From contig NZ_NPKT01000007.1 of NCBI RefSeq assembly GCF_008329565.1, forward strand, positions 1-64,000: a stretch of DNA of 64,000 nucleotides, in the 5' to 3' direction. This document shows positions 43,280 to 52,330 of this stretch, piece by piece. The translations under genes and the position numbers were made by a program. This DNA is from Mycolicibacterium sp. P1-5 (GTDB lineage Bacteria > Actinomycetota > Actinomycetes > Mycobacteriales > Mycobacteriaceae). The notes beneath the pieces are model-generated. The model did not search any database. It saw only the letters and a list, made by a program, of their open reading frames with translations, and was not told where the DNA came from. Numbering within the stretch: position 1 is the stretch's first letter; the number at the start of each line of letters is the position of its first letter.

Positions 43280-44493
43280 TGAGCAACCCTTTCGAACACG
43301 GCGGCCAGGCCCTGCCCGCCACCGATGCACATCGTTTCCAACCCGTAGCGCGCCTCGCGACGGACCAGTTCGCGGGCCAGTGTCGCCAGCATTCGCCCGC
43401 CGGTGGCGCCCACCGGATGGCCGAGCGAGATCCCCGAGCCGTGGACGTTGGTGCGCTGGTGGTCGGCGTCGATGAAGTTCCACGCCCGCATGCAGGCGAG
43501 CGCCTGGGCGGCGAACGCTTCGTTGAGTTCGATGAGGTCGATATCAGCCAGCGTCAGTCCCGCCTTGCCCAAGGCGACCTCGGTGGCCGGCACCGGACCG
43601 ATGCCCATCACCTCAGGCCCCACCCCCGCGGAACCCCAGGACACCAGCCGCACCAACGGGTCCAGTCCCAGTTCGGCCGCCTTCTCCGGCGTGGTCACGA
43701 TGCACATCGAAGCGGCGTCGTTCTGCCCACTGGCGTTGCCCGCGGTAACGGTGGCATCCGGATCTTGCTTGAGCAGAACGGGTTTCAGCTTGGCAAGCGA
43801 CTCGAGCGTGGCGTCGGCGCGGGGATGCTCGTCGGTGTCGATCACATCGACGCCCCGGCGGCTGGTAACCGTTACCGGAATGATCTCCTCGGCCAGGATG
43901 CCGTCCTTCTGGGCGGCGACCGCACGCTGATGGGAGGCCACCGCCAGCTCGTCCTGCTCCTGACGGGAGATGCCGTACTCGCGGCGCAGGTTCTCGGCGG
44001 TCGCCAGCATGCCGCCCGGCACCGGGTAGTGCTTTCCGCCGGCCGTCGTGCGGCCACGGGCCAGGCCGTCGTGCACCTGCACCCCGGTACGGCCACCGCC
44101 CCAACGCATGTCGGTCGAGTAGAAAGCGACGTTGCTCATGCTCTCCGCGCCGCCGGCGACGACGAGATCGTTGTCACCCGAGGCGACTTGGAGGCACGCC
44201 TGGATGACGGCCTGCAAACCTGAGCCGCAGCGCCGGTCCACCTGCATACCGGGCACCGTCACCGGCAGACCCGCATCGAGCGCGACTACTCGGCCGATCG
44301 CCGGTGCCTCGCTGTTCGGATAGCAGTGCCCGAGAATCACGTCTTCGACGGAATCCGGTGCGACGCCGGTCCGCTCGAGCAGGCCTTTGAGCGCGGCCAC
44401 GCCCAGGTCGACGGCCGTCAGGGAGGCGAACATTCCGCCGTAGCGCCCGATCGGCGTGCGGACCGGCTCGCAGATGACGGCCGTGCGCGTCAC
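43276..44493 (-). CDS. Thiolase (acetyl-CoA C-acetyltransferase, FadA-like)
   Basis: A 405-residue thiolase with Cys89 in [21 protein letters not shown], the His loop [13 protein letters not shown] and the second Cys in [16 protein letters not shown] 44493 overlaps the stop of the FabG-like gene as GTGA. It closes the beta-oxidation cycle formed with the ACAD at 42086 and the SDR at 44490, in a compact minus-strand operon ending with the GntR gene. Confidence 0.94.
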   Translation of the reverse strand: MTRTAVICEPVRTPIGRYGGMFASLTAVDLGVAALKGLLERTGVAPDSVEDVILGHCYPNSEAPAIGRVVALDAGLPVTVPGMQVDRRCGSGLQAVIQACLQVASGDNDLVVAGGAESMSNVAFYSTDMRWGGGRTGVQVHDGLARGRTTAGGKHYPVPGGMLATAENLRREYGISRQEQDELAVASHQRAVAAQKDGILAEEIIPVTVTSRRGVDVIDTDEHPRADATLESLAKLKPVLLKQDPDATVTAGNASGQNDAASMCIVTTPEKAAELGLDPLVRLVSWGSAGVGPEVMGIGPVPATEVALGKAGLTLADIDLIELNEAFAAQALACMRAWNFIDADHQRTNVHGSGISLGHPVGATGGRMLATLARELVRREARYGLETMCIGGGQGLAAVFERVAQ

Positions 44494-45230
44494 AGGTGCC
44501 GTCCTCCGGTGACCTCGAGGACGGTTCCGGTCATGTACGACGACAGGTCGGACGCCAGGAACAGCGCCACCTTGGCAACCTCGGACGGCTCGCCCGCACG
44601 GCCCAGCGGCACCTCGGCCACCTTCGAGTCCCAAATGCGTTGCGGCATGGCCTCGGTCATCGCCGAGCGGATCAGCCCAGGCTGGATGGCGTTGACCCGC
44701 ACACCGAGGTGGGCCAGCTCCTTGGAGGCGGCCTTGGTCATGCCGACGATGCCGGCCTTGGCCGCCGAGTAGTTGGTCTGTCCGATCATGCCGACCTTGC
44801 CGGAGATCGAGGACATGTTGACGATCGCGCCGCTCTTCTGCTCGCGCATCACCGACGACGCCTTCTTCAGGCCGTTCCAGGTGCCCTTCAAGTGCACCGA
44901 GATCACTTGGTCGAACTCGTCCTCGGTCATCTTGCGCAGGGTGGCATCGCGGGTGATCCCGGCGTTGTTCACCATGATGTCGAAGCGGCCGAACTGCTCG
45001 ATCGCGGAGTCGACCAATGCATCAACGTCGGCGTAGGCCGTGACATTGCACTGGACGGCGCGGGCGACATCGGCGCCGCCGAGTGAGTGGACGGCTTCCT
45101 CGGTGGCGTCGAGATTGAGGTCACCGAGTACCACGCGGGCGCCCTCGGCGATGAACTGCTCCGCGATCGCAAAGCCGAGGCCCTGCGCTCCACCGGTGAT
45201 GACCGCGGTTTGGCCGGCCAGCAGCGACAT
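44490..45230 (-). CDS. FabG-like short-chain dehydrogenase (3-hydroxyacyl/3-oxoacyl reductase)
   Basis: A 246-residue [19 protein letters not shown] binds the cofactor, [14 protein letters not shown] follows, and [20 protein letters not shown] carries Ser, Tyr and Lys. The end [19 protein letters not shown] is typical. It is probably the 3-hydroxyacyl-CoA dehydrogenase of the adjacent beta-oxidation genes, working in the oxidative direction. It is the first gene of the minus operon and is divergent from the ACAD at 45325. Confidence 0.93.
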   Translation of the reverse strand: MSLLAGQTAVITGGAQGLGFAIAEQFIAEGARVVLGDLNLDATEEAVHSLGGADVARAVQCNVTAYADVDALVDSAIEQFGRFDIMVNNAGITRDATLRKMTEDEFDQVISVHLKGTWNGLKKASSVMREQKSGAIVNMSSISGKVGMIGQTNYSAAKAGIVGMTKAASKELAHLGVRVNAIQPGLIRSAMTEAMPQRIWDSKVAEVPLGRAGEPSEVAKVALFLASDLSSYMTGTVLEVTGGRHL

Positions 45231-45271
45231 GTGATCTCCCTGTTCTTCGAACGGACCCCCGAATGGTCAAC

Positions 45272-45290
45272 ATCATATTTCATATATGAT
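45272..45290. promoter_or_regulatory. Candidate GntR operator between divergent SDR and ACAD operons
   Basis: ATCATAT-TTCAT-ATATGAT is a perfect 7-5-7 inverted repeat. It also contains the 10-bp palindrome TCATATATGA at 45280-45289. It lies in the 94-bp space between the genes starting at 45230 and 45325. The likely ligand-binding partner is the FCD GntR protein encoded at 41401. Confidence 0.52.
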
Positions 45291-45324
45291 CGCCGGAGCC
45301 AGCGCCCCCAACCCAAGGAGCCTG

Positions 45325-46500
45325 ATGACCGGCCCGATGTCCGATGTCAGCGACGACGATTTCCGCGAGATCCTGGCTCAGACCCGTCAGTTCGTGCGGA
45401 CCGCCGTGGTTCCACGTGAGGCCGAGATCCTCGCCGAGGACAAGGTGCCCGACGACCTGCGCGACCAGGCCAAGGCGATGGGCCTGTTCGGGTATGCGAT
45501 CCCGCAGGAATGGGGCGGCCTCGGCCTGAACATCGCCCAGGACGTCGAGCTGGCGATGGAGCTGGGCTACACCAGCCTGGCGCTGCGGTCGATGTTCGGC
45601 ACCAACAACGGCATCGCGGGGCAGGTCCTCGTCGGGTTCGGCACCGACGAGCAGAAGTCTCGCTGGCTGGAGCCAATCGCCTCCGGCGAGGTGGTCGCGT
45701 CGTTCGCGCTGACGGAGCCGGGCGCCGGGTCCAACCCGTCGGGGCTGAAGACGAAAGCCGTTCGCGACGGAGATAGTTGGGTGATCAACGGCCGCAAGCA
45801 GTACATCACCAACGCACCGGTGGCGAACCTGTTCATCGTGTTCGCCCGCACCCGGCCCGCCGACTCCAACGGCGCCGGGATCGCGGTGTTTCTGGTGCCG
45901 GCGGACACCGCGGGCGTCGAAATCGGGGTCAAGGACGCCAAGATGGGCCAGGAGGGTGCCTGGACCTCGGATGTGAACTTCACCGATGTCCGGGTCGGCG
46001 ACGACACCCTGATCGGCGGCAGTGAGGACATCGGCTACCGGGCGGCGATGACCTCACTGGCCCGCGGCCGCATCCATATCGCCGCGCTGGCGGTCGGCTC
46101 CGCCCAGCGGGCGCTCGACGAATCCGTCGGCTACGCGGCAACAGCAACACAGGGCGGCACGCCGATCGGCAATTTCCAACTGGTGCAGGCGATGCTGGCC
46201 GATCAGCAGACCGGGGTGATGGCCGGGCGGGCGCTGGTGCGTGACGCGGCCCGCAAGTGGGTGGACAACTCCGACCGCAGGATCGCGCCGTCGGTGGCCA
46301 AATTGTTCTGCACCGAAATGGCAGGCAATGTCGCCGATCTCGCGGTTCAGGTGCACGGTGGCGCGGGCTACATGCGTGGTGTGCCGGTCGAGCGGATCTA
46401 TCGCGAGGTCCGTCTGCTACGACTGTATGAGGGCACCAGCGAAATTCAGCGCCTCATCGTGGGCGGCGGACTAGTCAAGGAAGCGCAGCGCAAGCTATGA
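45325..46500 (+). CDS. Acyl-CoA dehydrogenase (FadE)
   Basis: A 391-residue ACAD with FALTEPGAGSNPSGLKTKA, WVINGRKQYITNAPVANLF, the VHGGAGYMRGVPVERIYR segment and the Glu motif LYEGTSEIQRLIVGGG intact. AAGGAGCC precedes ATG 45325; an in-frame ATG at 45286 has no such signal and would lie in the palindrome. It is co-transcribed with the mycofactocin-coupled SDR through an ATGA overlap. It probably acts on a short or branched acyl-CoA. Confidence 0.94.
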   Translation: MTGPMSDVSDDDFREILAQTRQFVRTAVVPREAEILAEDKVPDDLRDQAKAMGLFGYAIPQEWGGLGLNIAQDVELAMELGYTSLALRSMFGTNNGIAGQVLVGFGTDEQKSRWLEPIASGEVVASFALTEPGAGSNPSGLKTKAVRDGDSWVINGRKQYITNAPVANLFIVFARTRPADSNGAGIAVFLVPADTAGVEIGVKDAKMGQEGAWTSDVNFTDVRVGDDTLIGGSEDIGYRAAMTSLARGRIHIAALAVGSAQRALDESVGYAATATQGGTPIGNFQLVQAMLADQQTGVMAGRALVRDAARKWVDNSDRRIAPSVAKLFCTEMAGNVADLAVQVHGGAGYMRGVPVERIYREVRLLRLYEGTSEIQRLIVGGGLVKEAQRKL

Positions 46501-47318
46501 CAGGAAAGCTCAACGGCAAGGTCGCATTCATCACCGGAGCCGCCCGCGGGCAGGGGCGCGCGCACGCGGTGAAGATGGCCCGTGAGGGCGCCGACATCAT
46601 CGCCGTCGACATCGCGGGGAAGCTGCCGGAGTGTGTCCCCTACAACCCGGCCACCCCGGAGGAATTCGCCGAGACCGTCTGCCTGGTAGAAGCAACGGGC
46701 CGGCGCATCGTGTCGTCGATCGTCGATACCCGCGACCTCGCAGGGCTCAAGGACGTTGTTCGAGACGGCGTTGCGAAGCTGGGCCGCCTCGACATCATCG
46801 TCGCCAACGCGGGAATCACCTCGCCGGCGGCGTGGGACGAGATCACACCGGAGGCCTTCCGGGATGTCATGGACGTCAACGTGACTGGCACCTGGAACAC
46901 CGTGATGGCGGGCGCGCCGGCGATCGTCGAAGGCGGTGCCGGAGGTTCCATCATCTTGATCAGCTCGGCAGCCGGTATCAAGCTGCAGCCGTTCATGGTG
47001 CACTACACCGCGAGCAAGCACGCCGTGACCGGCATGGCCAGGGCGTTCGCCGCGGAACTCGGCAAGCACAACATCCGGGTGAACAGCGTGCACCCGGGCC
47101 CGGTCAACACCGACATGGGCACGGGCGACATGGTGGCGGAACTGGGCAGGGCGATGGAGACCAATCCGGCGCTGCAGAACATGATGCTGCCGTTCCTGCC
47201 GGTCTACATCGCCGAACCGGAGGACATCGCCGACACCGTGTGCTTCCTCGCCAGCGACGACGCAAAACTGATTACCGCGGAGGCGATTTCAGTCGATCAA
47301 GGCTCGACGAAGTACTGA
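46497..47318 (+). CDS. Mycofactocin-coupled SDR oxidoreductase
   Basis: A 273-residue SDR of the TIGR03971 type. The insertion-containing N-terminus GKVAFITGAARGQGRAHAV, REGADIIAVDIAG and the extra loop CVPYNPATPEEFAETV are characteristic. The active site is SSAAGIKLQPFMVHYTASKHA. In this group the NAD is held tightly and re-oxidised through mycofactocin, so it oxidises an alcohol in an NADH-independent way. Its stop region overlaps the convergent hydrolase by 47 bases. Confidence 0.92.
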   Translation: MTGKLNGKVAFITGAARGQGRAHAVKMAREGADIIAVDIAGKLPECVPYNPATPEEFAETVCLVEATGRRIVSSIVDTRDLAGLKDVVRDGVAKLGRLDIIVANAGITSPAAWDEITPEAFRDVMDVNVTGTWNTVMAGAPAIVEGGAGGSIILISSAAGIKLQPFMVHYTASKHAVTGMARAFAAELGKHNIRVNSVHPGPVNTDMGTGDMVAELGRAMETNPALQNMMLPFLPVYIAEPEDIADTVCFLASDDAKLITAEAISVDQGSTKY

Positions 47319-48213
47319 ACGTGCGAGCCAGGAAGGCCACCTGGTCGGCGGCGGCCCGCTCGAACCAGTCGTGGCCGGGCCAGACATCGAAGTGATCGCA
47401 CGGGTAGTGGTGCACCACTCCCCTGCCCAGGACCGCGGTCTTGACCACCGACTCGGCCGGCACGTAGCGGTCGAAGTCGGCGATCTGGACCAGCAGCGGG
47501 CAGCGTAACCGCTTGGCGGCATCCGCCGTTCGGATCGAGGCGATCTGCAAGCCCACCGCGGAGTCGACCTCGTTGCGCCAGGTCGGTCCGGCCAGCGCGG
47601 TGTAGCTCTCGTAGGCGCCGTCGAGCGCCAGAGCCCCGGGCTCACCGGGATGGGCGACCAGCGGCATCAACGTCGGGCGGCGGCCGCGGGACACGTCGAT
47701 GCGGCTCTTGAGGCCCACTGCCGTCCACTTCAGTGCCTGGCCGACATCGCGGTGCTCGACGGCCGCGCGACTGACGGCCACCCCACTGGTCAGCGGCGTC
47801 ATCGCGATGACGCCCGCGATATCGGCATGATCGGCGGCTACCCGGATCACGTGGCCACCGGACATCGACGATCCCCACAGCACAACGCGATTCGGGTCGA
47901 CTCCGGGCAGTCGCCTGGCGGCGGCGATCGCAGCTTCGAAGTCGGCGATCTGTGCGGCCACCGAAACCGTCTGCCGCGGGGTGCCTTCCGACGCGCCGAA
48001 GCCGCGATAGTCGAAGGCCAGCACGTCCAAGCCTGCAGCGCTGATCTTCTCGGCGAACGGCTCGAGCCCGGAGTCCTTGGTTCCGCCGAAGCCGTGGCCC
48101 ATCACCACGATCGGCCGTCCGGCCGGCCTGGCGAAAGTGTCACCCCGGGCCGGGAAATGCCATGCACTGCACCGCACTCCGCTGGAGTCGAAGGTGACGT
48201 CGGTGCGGCTCAT
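47272..48213 (-). CDS. Alpha/beta hydrolase (acyl-CoA or ester hydrolase-like)
   Basis: A 313-residue serine hydrolase. VVMGHGFGGTKDS is the oxyanion region, the nucleophile is in LWGSSMSGGHV, the acid is in IADFDRYVP and the His is in CDHFDVWPG. It resembles the X-Pro dipeptidyl-peptidase/DUF-type alpha/beta hydrolases with a conserved FDYRGFGASEG strand. It overlaps the FMO gene by ATGA and lies third or later in the minus-strand operon that starts with the SDR at 52222. The last 15 codons overlap the convergent SDR gene. Confidence 0.87.
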   Translation of the reverse strand: MSRTDVTFDSSGVRCSAWHFPARGDTFARPAGRPIVVMGHGFGGTKDSGLEPFAEKISAAGLDVLAFDYRGFGASEGTPRQTVSVAAQIADFEAAIAAARRLPGVDPNRVVLWGSSMSGGHVIRVAADHADIAGVIAMTPLTSGVAVSRAAVEHRDVGQALKWTAVGLKSRIDVSRGRRPTLMPLVAHPGEPGALALDGAYESYTALAGPTWRNEVDSAVGLQIASIRTADAAKRLRCPLLVQIADFDRYVPAESVVKTAVLGRGVVHHYPCDHFDVWPGHDWFERAAADQVAFLARTFSTSSSLDRLKSPPR

Positions 48214-49553
48214 ACGGCAACCCTCCGACGACGCAGTTCGGCCCGTTTCACGCCGGCCGGAAGTTCCTTGGTGCGGATGTCATGGTCGTAGTGGAAGTAA
48301 TCGACTTGCTGGGTGTGCCGAGGGCGATCGGTGCAGTGCCCCACGTATAACTTCTGATCCGCGTCGATGACCCGTTCCATCTCGGCGGCCTGCGGTAGCG
48401 CGTAGCGGCCGACCGCGTACGCCGCCAGCAGTTTCGCCTGGCACTCGATGAACGGGAACAGCGTCGGCACCGCCTGTGCGAAACCGATGAACACCAGATT
48501 GTCGAGGCCCGGGGAAAACATTCGCTTGTACAACCGGATGGCGTTGTTCGGCGCATTGATGAACTCTGGGTCGAAGAACGGGAACGTGATGTTGTAGCCG
48601 GTGGCGTAAACGATCGCGTCGAACACCCCGCTGGTGCCGTCGTCGAAGTGAACGGTGTCTCCGTCGAGTCGGCTCACGTTCGGCTTGGGGATGACGTCGC
48701 CGGACCCCAGTCGCAGCGGCAACTCCACGGACTGGGTCGGGTGAGCCTCGAACAATTTGTGGTTCGGTGCGGGCAGCCCGTACAGCTGGGGATTGATACC
48801 CATCGCGGGAGCCAGCAGCTGAACCGCCTTGCGCTGCCATGACAACGGGATGTACGGCGAAGTCTGCCACACGCTGTCACCCGGGCGCCCGGCGATGTAC
48901 TTCGGCACGATCCAGGCGCTCGACCGCGTGGACAGCGTCACCGTGTTCTGCAGTGTCCTGGAGGACAATTCGACTGTGATATCGGCGGCGCTATTGCCGA
49001 TACCGACCACCAGTATTCGTTTGCCGGTCAGGTTCAGCGGGGTCTGCGGGTCGATGTAGTGGTGGGAATGGATTGTCTCGCCGGTGAATTCACCGGGGAA
49101 GTCCGGGTAGCGGGCATCCCAGTGGTGGCCGTTGCCGACGACCAGCAGATCGAACTCGCGGGTGGTGCCGTGGCTGTCGGTGATGTCCCAGTGTCCGTCT
49201 GAGTGCAGCGCCGCGTGCCGGACACCATTGTTGAACTCGATGTTCTGCAGAAGGCCGAAGGTTTCGGCATAGGAGTCCAGGTAGGCCTTGATGTCACTAT
49301 GGTGCGGGAACGACGGGAAGTGCTCCGGGATCGGAAAGTCCTTGAACGACAACCGTTGTTTGGAGGTGTCGATGTGCAGCGAGCGGTAGGCGCTACTCAG
49401 TCCGTTGGGGTTGGCGAAAGCCCAGTTGCCGCCGACGCGGTCGGACAGCTCGAAGGTGGTGTACGGCACGCCGTAGTCCTTGAGCATCTTGCCCGAGGTC
49501 AGCCCGCTGATGCCCGCGCCGATAATGGCGGTGCGCGGCAAGGATTCGCCCAC
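48210..49553 (-). CDS. Flavin-containing monooxygenase (FMO type)
   Basis: A 447-residue class B flavoprotein monooxygenase. The FAD loop is IIGAGISGLTSG (about 10-21), the FMO/BVMO fingerprint F156-x-G-x3-H162-x3-Y166 is intact, and the NADPH loop is VVGIGNSAADIT. It may oxygenate a heteroatom or a ketone. It follows the APH gene and precedes the alpha/beta hydrolase, the same order of functions as the BVMO-hydrolase pair at 6068-8787. GTG 49553 is the start. Confidence 0.9.
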   Translation of the reverse strand: MGESLPRTAIIGAGISGLTSGKMLKDYGVPYTTFELSDRVGGNWAFANPNGLSSAYRSLHIDTSKQRLSFKDFPIPEHFPSFPHHSDIKAYLDSYAETFGLLQNIEFNNGVRHAALHSDGHWDITDSHGTTREFDLLVVGNGHHWDARYPDFPGEFTGETIHSHHYIDPQTPLNLTGKRILVVGIGNSAADITVELSSRTLQNTVTLSTRSSAWIVPKYIAGRPGDSVWQTSPYIPLSWQRKAVQLLAPAMGINPQLYGLPAPNHKLFEAHPTQSVELPLRLGSGDVIPKPNVSRLDGDTVHFDDGTSGVFDAIVYATGYNITFPFFDPEFINAPNNAIRLYKRMFSPGLDNLVFIGFAQAVPTLFPFIECQAKLLAAYAVGRYALPQAAEMERVIDADQKLYVGHCTDRPRHTQQVDYFHYDHDIRTKELPAGVKRAELRRRRVAV

Positions 49554-49560
49554 TGTGCTC

Positions 49561-50634
49561 CTAGCTTTGGATCAGCTCAAGGGTGCCGAGATCGCGGATG
49601 GCCGCACACCCGCGGCGCAGCATGGCGCCCATCATGTCGTCGCCGCGTTCGGTTTCCACCGCGAACGCACAGCCGAGCGCGGAGATGAGCGGCACCTGGA
49701 TCATCCCCAACAGGTAGTCGTGCCAGCAGGCCGCTTCGTCGTAGTCGTTCACCCCGGCATCGAGCAGCGCCCGGTGGTATTCCGCAACCAGGTCCTTCTC
49801 CGCCTCGGCCCGCAGCGCGGGTTCCAGGCTGGTACCGGTGAAGTACGCCAGGTCGCGCCCGGCCAGCCCGACCCCGAGGGTCTGCCAGTCGACCACGCTG
49901 ACCCGCTCGCCGTCGAACAGAAGATTGTCCAACCGGTAGTCCCCGTGCAGTAGGGCGAACCGCTGCGGCGCGTTCAGCAGCCAGGGGGTGACCAGATCCA
50001 TTGCTGCGACTAAAGTTTCCGCGTCCTGGGCGTCAAGCCGGGCTCCAAGCTTCTCGATGGTGATGCCCGCGGCCATCTTCGAGATGTCACCGAGACCGCG
50101 GATCGCCTCTTCACCGACCACCGACATGGCCAGTCCGGGGAAGGTCTGCCAACGCTCGTCACACCAGGTCGGTCCGTGCAGGCCGGCCAGGGCTCGCACC
50201 GCCAGGCGCGCCTCGGGCAGGTCGCAGCCGGCGATCTGATCGCCTTGAACGGCCGGCGCCTGATCGGCCAGCAGCAGCGCGTAACTCGCTCCGTCGTCGG
50301 CGATTTCGACGTGGTAGCACTGCGGGACCGGGATCGTCACAAGATCGGCTACGGACTGATAGAACGCGCATTCACTGCGGTAGCCCAGCGTCACCCGGTC
50401 CCGCACGGCGTCATCACCGGCGGGCAACTTGAGGATGAAGCTGGCGGGCAGGCTGTCGGGGTTGCTCACATAGGTCGTCGCCACGCGGAAGGTGGCGCCG
50501 GTCTGGCCGGTGCCCACCGGTGTCACGTCGACGTTCTCGACTTGCACCGGTGCACCGGCGCTACTGAGAACCCCGGCAAGCCAGGTGCCGGTGACATCCG
50601 AGGGATAGCGAGGGATCATGGTCGCGGCGCTCAT
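49561..50634 (-). CDS. Aminoglycoside phosphotransferase-family (APH) protein
   Basis: A 357-residue kinase-fold protein with the catalytic loop FALLHGDYRLDNLLFD (HGD-x4-N) and VVDWQTLGVG with the metal Asp. The N-lobe includes SFILKLPAGDD. It is similar in kind to the APH at 4388 and likewise sits with a flavin monooxygenase and SDRs, hinting at phosphorylation of a hydroxylated lipid intermediate. ATG 50634 overlaps the SDR stop as ATGA. Confidence 0.88.
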   Translation of the reverse strand: MSAATMIPRYPSDVTGTWLAGVLSSAGAPVQVENVDVTPVGTGQTGATFRVATTYVSNPDSLPASFILKLPAGDDAVRDRVTLGYRSECAFYQSVADLVTIPVPQCYHVEIADDGASYALLLADQAPAVQGDQIAGCDLPEARLAVRALAGLHGPTWCDERWQTFPGLAMSVVGEEAIRGLGDISKMAAGITIEKLGARLDAQDAETLVAAMDLVTPWLLNAPQRFALLHGDYRLDNLLFDGERVSVVDWQTLGVGLAGRDLAYFTGTSLEPALRAEAEKDLVAEYHRALLDAGVNDYDEAACWHDYLLGMIQVPLISALGCAFAVETERGDDMMGAMLRRGCAAIRDLGTLELIQS

Positions 50635-51455
50635 GGTGTCGGTTGCCTTCTGTCGGAGCGTTGTCGGTCGACGAACCGCACAGCCATCCGGTTGAGCAAG
50701 CCGGGTGCCAGACGCGCGAAAAGCCATGCCGCGCGGGCCTGACGGGGTGCGACCAGGAGGGCCTTGTTGCGTTCGATGGCCCGCAGCGTATCGGTGGCCA
50801 ACCGGTCGGGGCTATAGAAAGTCTCAGTGCGTTGACCCATCCGGTAGAACTCGCGGCCGTTGAAGTCGCCGAGCCAGCCCTTGTCCAGAATCGGGGTGTC
50901 TACCGCGGTGGGACAGATGGCCAGCACGCCGACGCCGTGACCGAGGGCCTCGGTGCGCAAGGCGAGTGACAGACCGACGACGGCGTGCTTGGTCATCACG
51001 TAGCTGGTGATCCGGCCCGCGGCGGCGAGGCCCGCCATCGATGCGGTGTTGACGATGTGGCCGCTGTGCTGGCGGACCATGTGCGGGTAGGCCGCGTGCA
51101 CGCCGTGCACGACACCGCGGATGTTCACGTCGATGATGCTGTTCCACTGGTCCAGGGTGAGCAGTTCGGTGTCCCCGCCCCAGGTGATGCCAGCGTTGTT
51201 GAACATCAGATCGATGCGGCCGGCCCGTTCGACGACACCGTCGACGGCCTGCTGGACGGCGGTGGCGTCGGTGACGTCGAGTCGCAGCGCGGTGCCCCGC
51301 CGACTCAACGAGGCTGCGGTGCGCTCGGCGGCCGCACCGTCGATGTCGGTGCACAGCACCTCGGCTCCGGCGCCGGCCAGCGCGCGGCACAACGCCGCGC
51401 CGATCCCCGAACCTGCCCCGGTGACGAGGGCATGCTGACCGGCGAACCGTGTCAC
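50631..51455 (-). CDS. Short-chain dehydrogenase/reductase
   Basis: A 274-residue SDR. ALVTGAGSGIGAALC binds the cofactor, LRLDVTDATAV and FNNAGITWGGDTELL follow, and NTASMAGLAAAGRITSYVMT-KHA carries Ser, Tyr and Lys. The C-terminus is longer than usual and ends in a basic tail (LARLAPGLLNRMAVRFVDRQ), a pattern seen in membrane-associated mycobacterial SDRs. GTG 51455 overlaps the upstream SDR stop as GTGA. Confidence 0.92.
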   Translation of the reverse strand: MTRFAGQHALVTGAGSGIGAALCRALAGAGAEVLCTDIDGAAAERTAASLSRRGTALRLDVTDATAVQQAVDGVVERAGRIDLMFNNAGITWGGDTELLTLDQWNSIIDVNIRGVVHGVHAAYPHMVRQHSGHIVNTASMAGLAAAGRITSYVMTKHAVVGLSLALRTEALGHGVGVLAICPTAVDTPILDKGWLGDFNGREFYRMGQRTETFYSPDRLATDTLRAIERNKALLVAPRQARAAWLFARLAPGLLNRMAVRFVDRQRSDRRQPTP

Positions 51456-52222
51456 GCCGAGGCCATCCGGTCGACGTGGGCGAGCACGTCGGGATAGCGC
51501 TTGAGGTGAGCACCGCCGTTGAGGTCCAGGACCTCGCCGGTGAGCCAGGACGCCTGGTCTGAGCAGAGGAACAGCACCGCGTCGGCGACATCCTCGGGCA
51601 GACCGACCCGGCCGAGCGGGGTGTTCTCCAGGTAGTCCTCGAGGACGCCGCCGGCCAGGGTGACCAGTTCGGTCAGCGGGGTGTGGACGAAGCCGGGCGA
51701 GACGGCGTTGACCCGGATTCCGCGCGGGCCGAGTTCGAGCGCGGCGACCTGCGTCAGCATGGCCAGCCCGGCCTTGGCCGAGCAGTACGCACTAATCCCG
51801 GGTGCGGCGAGCCGCGCGTTGAGCGAAGTGATCGAGACCAACGATCCCCCCTCGCGCAGGTGGCGTCCGGCGTGCTTCATCACGATGAACCCGCCGGTGA
51901 GGCAGCAGTCGACGATCGCGCGGAAGTCCTCGACAGCCAGCTCGGTGATGCGGCCGAAGCCGCCGAAGCCGGCGGTGTTCACCACGATGTCGACTGCCCC
52001 GACGGCCTCGAACAACGCTGCGACACTGGCCTCGTCGGTGACATCCACACCGGCGGCATCGTGTGGTGCACCGAGCTCGGCTGCCCGCTCGGCGGCCCCG
52101 TCGGCATTGCGGTCGGCGACCGTGACCTGCCGCCCGCCGGCGGCCAGTCCCCGGGCCACCGCCCAGCCGATCCCGGAGGCACCCCGCACTACAACCGCCC
52201 GCTGCGCTGCACTTTCCGACAT
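51452..52222 (-). CDS. Short-chain dehydrogenase/reductase with altered cofactor loop
   Basis: A 256-residue SDR. The TGxxxGxG loop reads V-R-G-A-S-G-I-G, so the first Thr-Gly is Val-Arg. TITSLNARLAAPGISAYCSAKA-type active-site residues (Ser, Tyr, Lys) are kept, and SWLTGEVLDLNGGAHLKRY ends the core. ATG 52222 has AGGAGG upstream, which rules out the longer GTG-less extension to 52279. It is the first gene of the operon SDR-SDR-APH-FMO-hydrolase running to 47272. Confidence 0.9.
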   Translation of the reverse strand: MSESAAQRAVVVRGASGIGWAVARGLAAGGRQVTVADRNADGAAERAAELGAPHDAAGVDVTDEASVAALFEAVGAVDIVVNTAGFGGFGRITELAVEDFRAIVDCCLTGGFIVMKHAGRHLREGGSLVSITSLNARLAAPGISAYCSAKAGLAMLTQVAALELGPRGIRVNAVSPGFVHTPLTELVTLAGGVLEDYLENTPLGRVGLPEDVADAVLFLCSDQASWLTGEVLDLNGGAHLKRYPDVLAHVDRMASA

Positions 52223-52268
52223 CCGACCTCCTGTGAACGCTCGCACGGGTTCGCTCAAGTCGCGTCTA

Positions 52269-52283
52269 CCGTAAGGCATACGG
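52269..52283. promoter_or_regulatory. Small inverted repeat upstream of the SDR operon
   Basis: CCGTA-AGGCA-TACGG is a 5-5-5 inverted repeat, 47 bases before the SDR start at 52222 and just after the TetR gene's stop. It is a possible operator for the adjacent TetR protein. Arm length is short, so chance is not excluded. Confidence 0.3.
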
Positions 52284-52330
52284 CAAGACTCGCGGGAGAC
52301 AACTCGATCAGGTTGCCCCAGATTCGGCGT

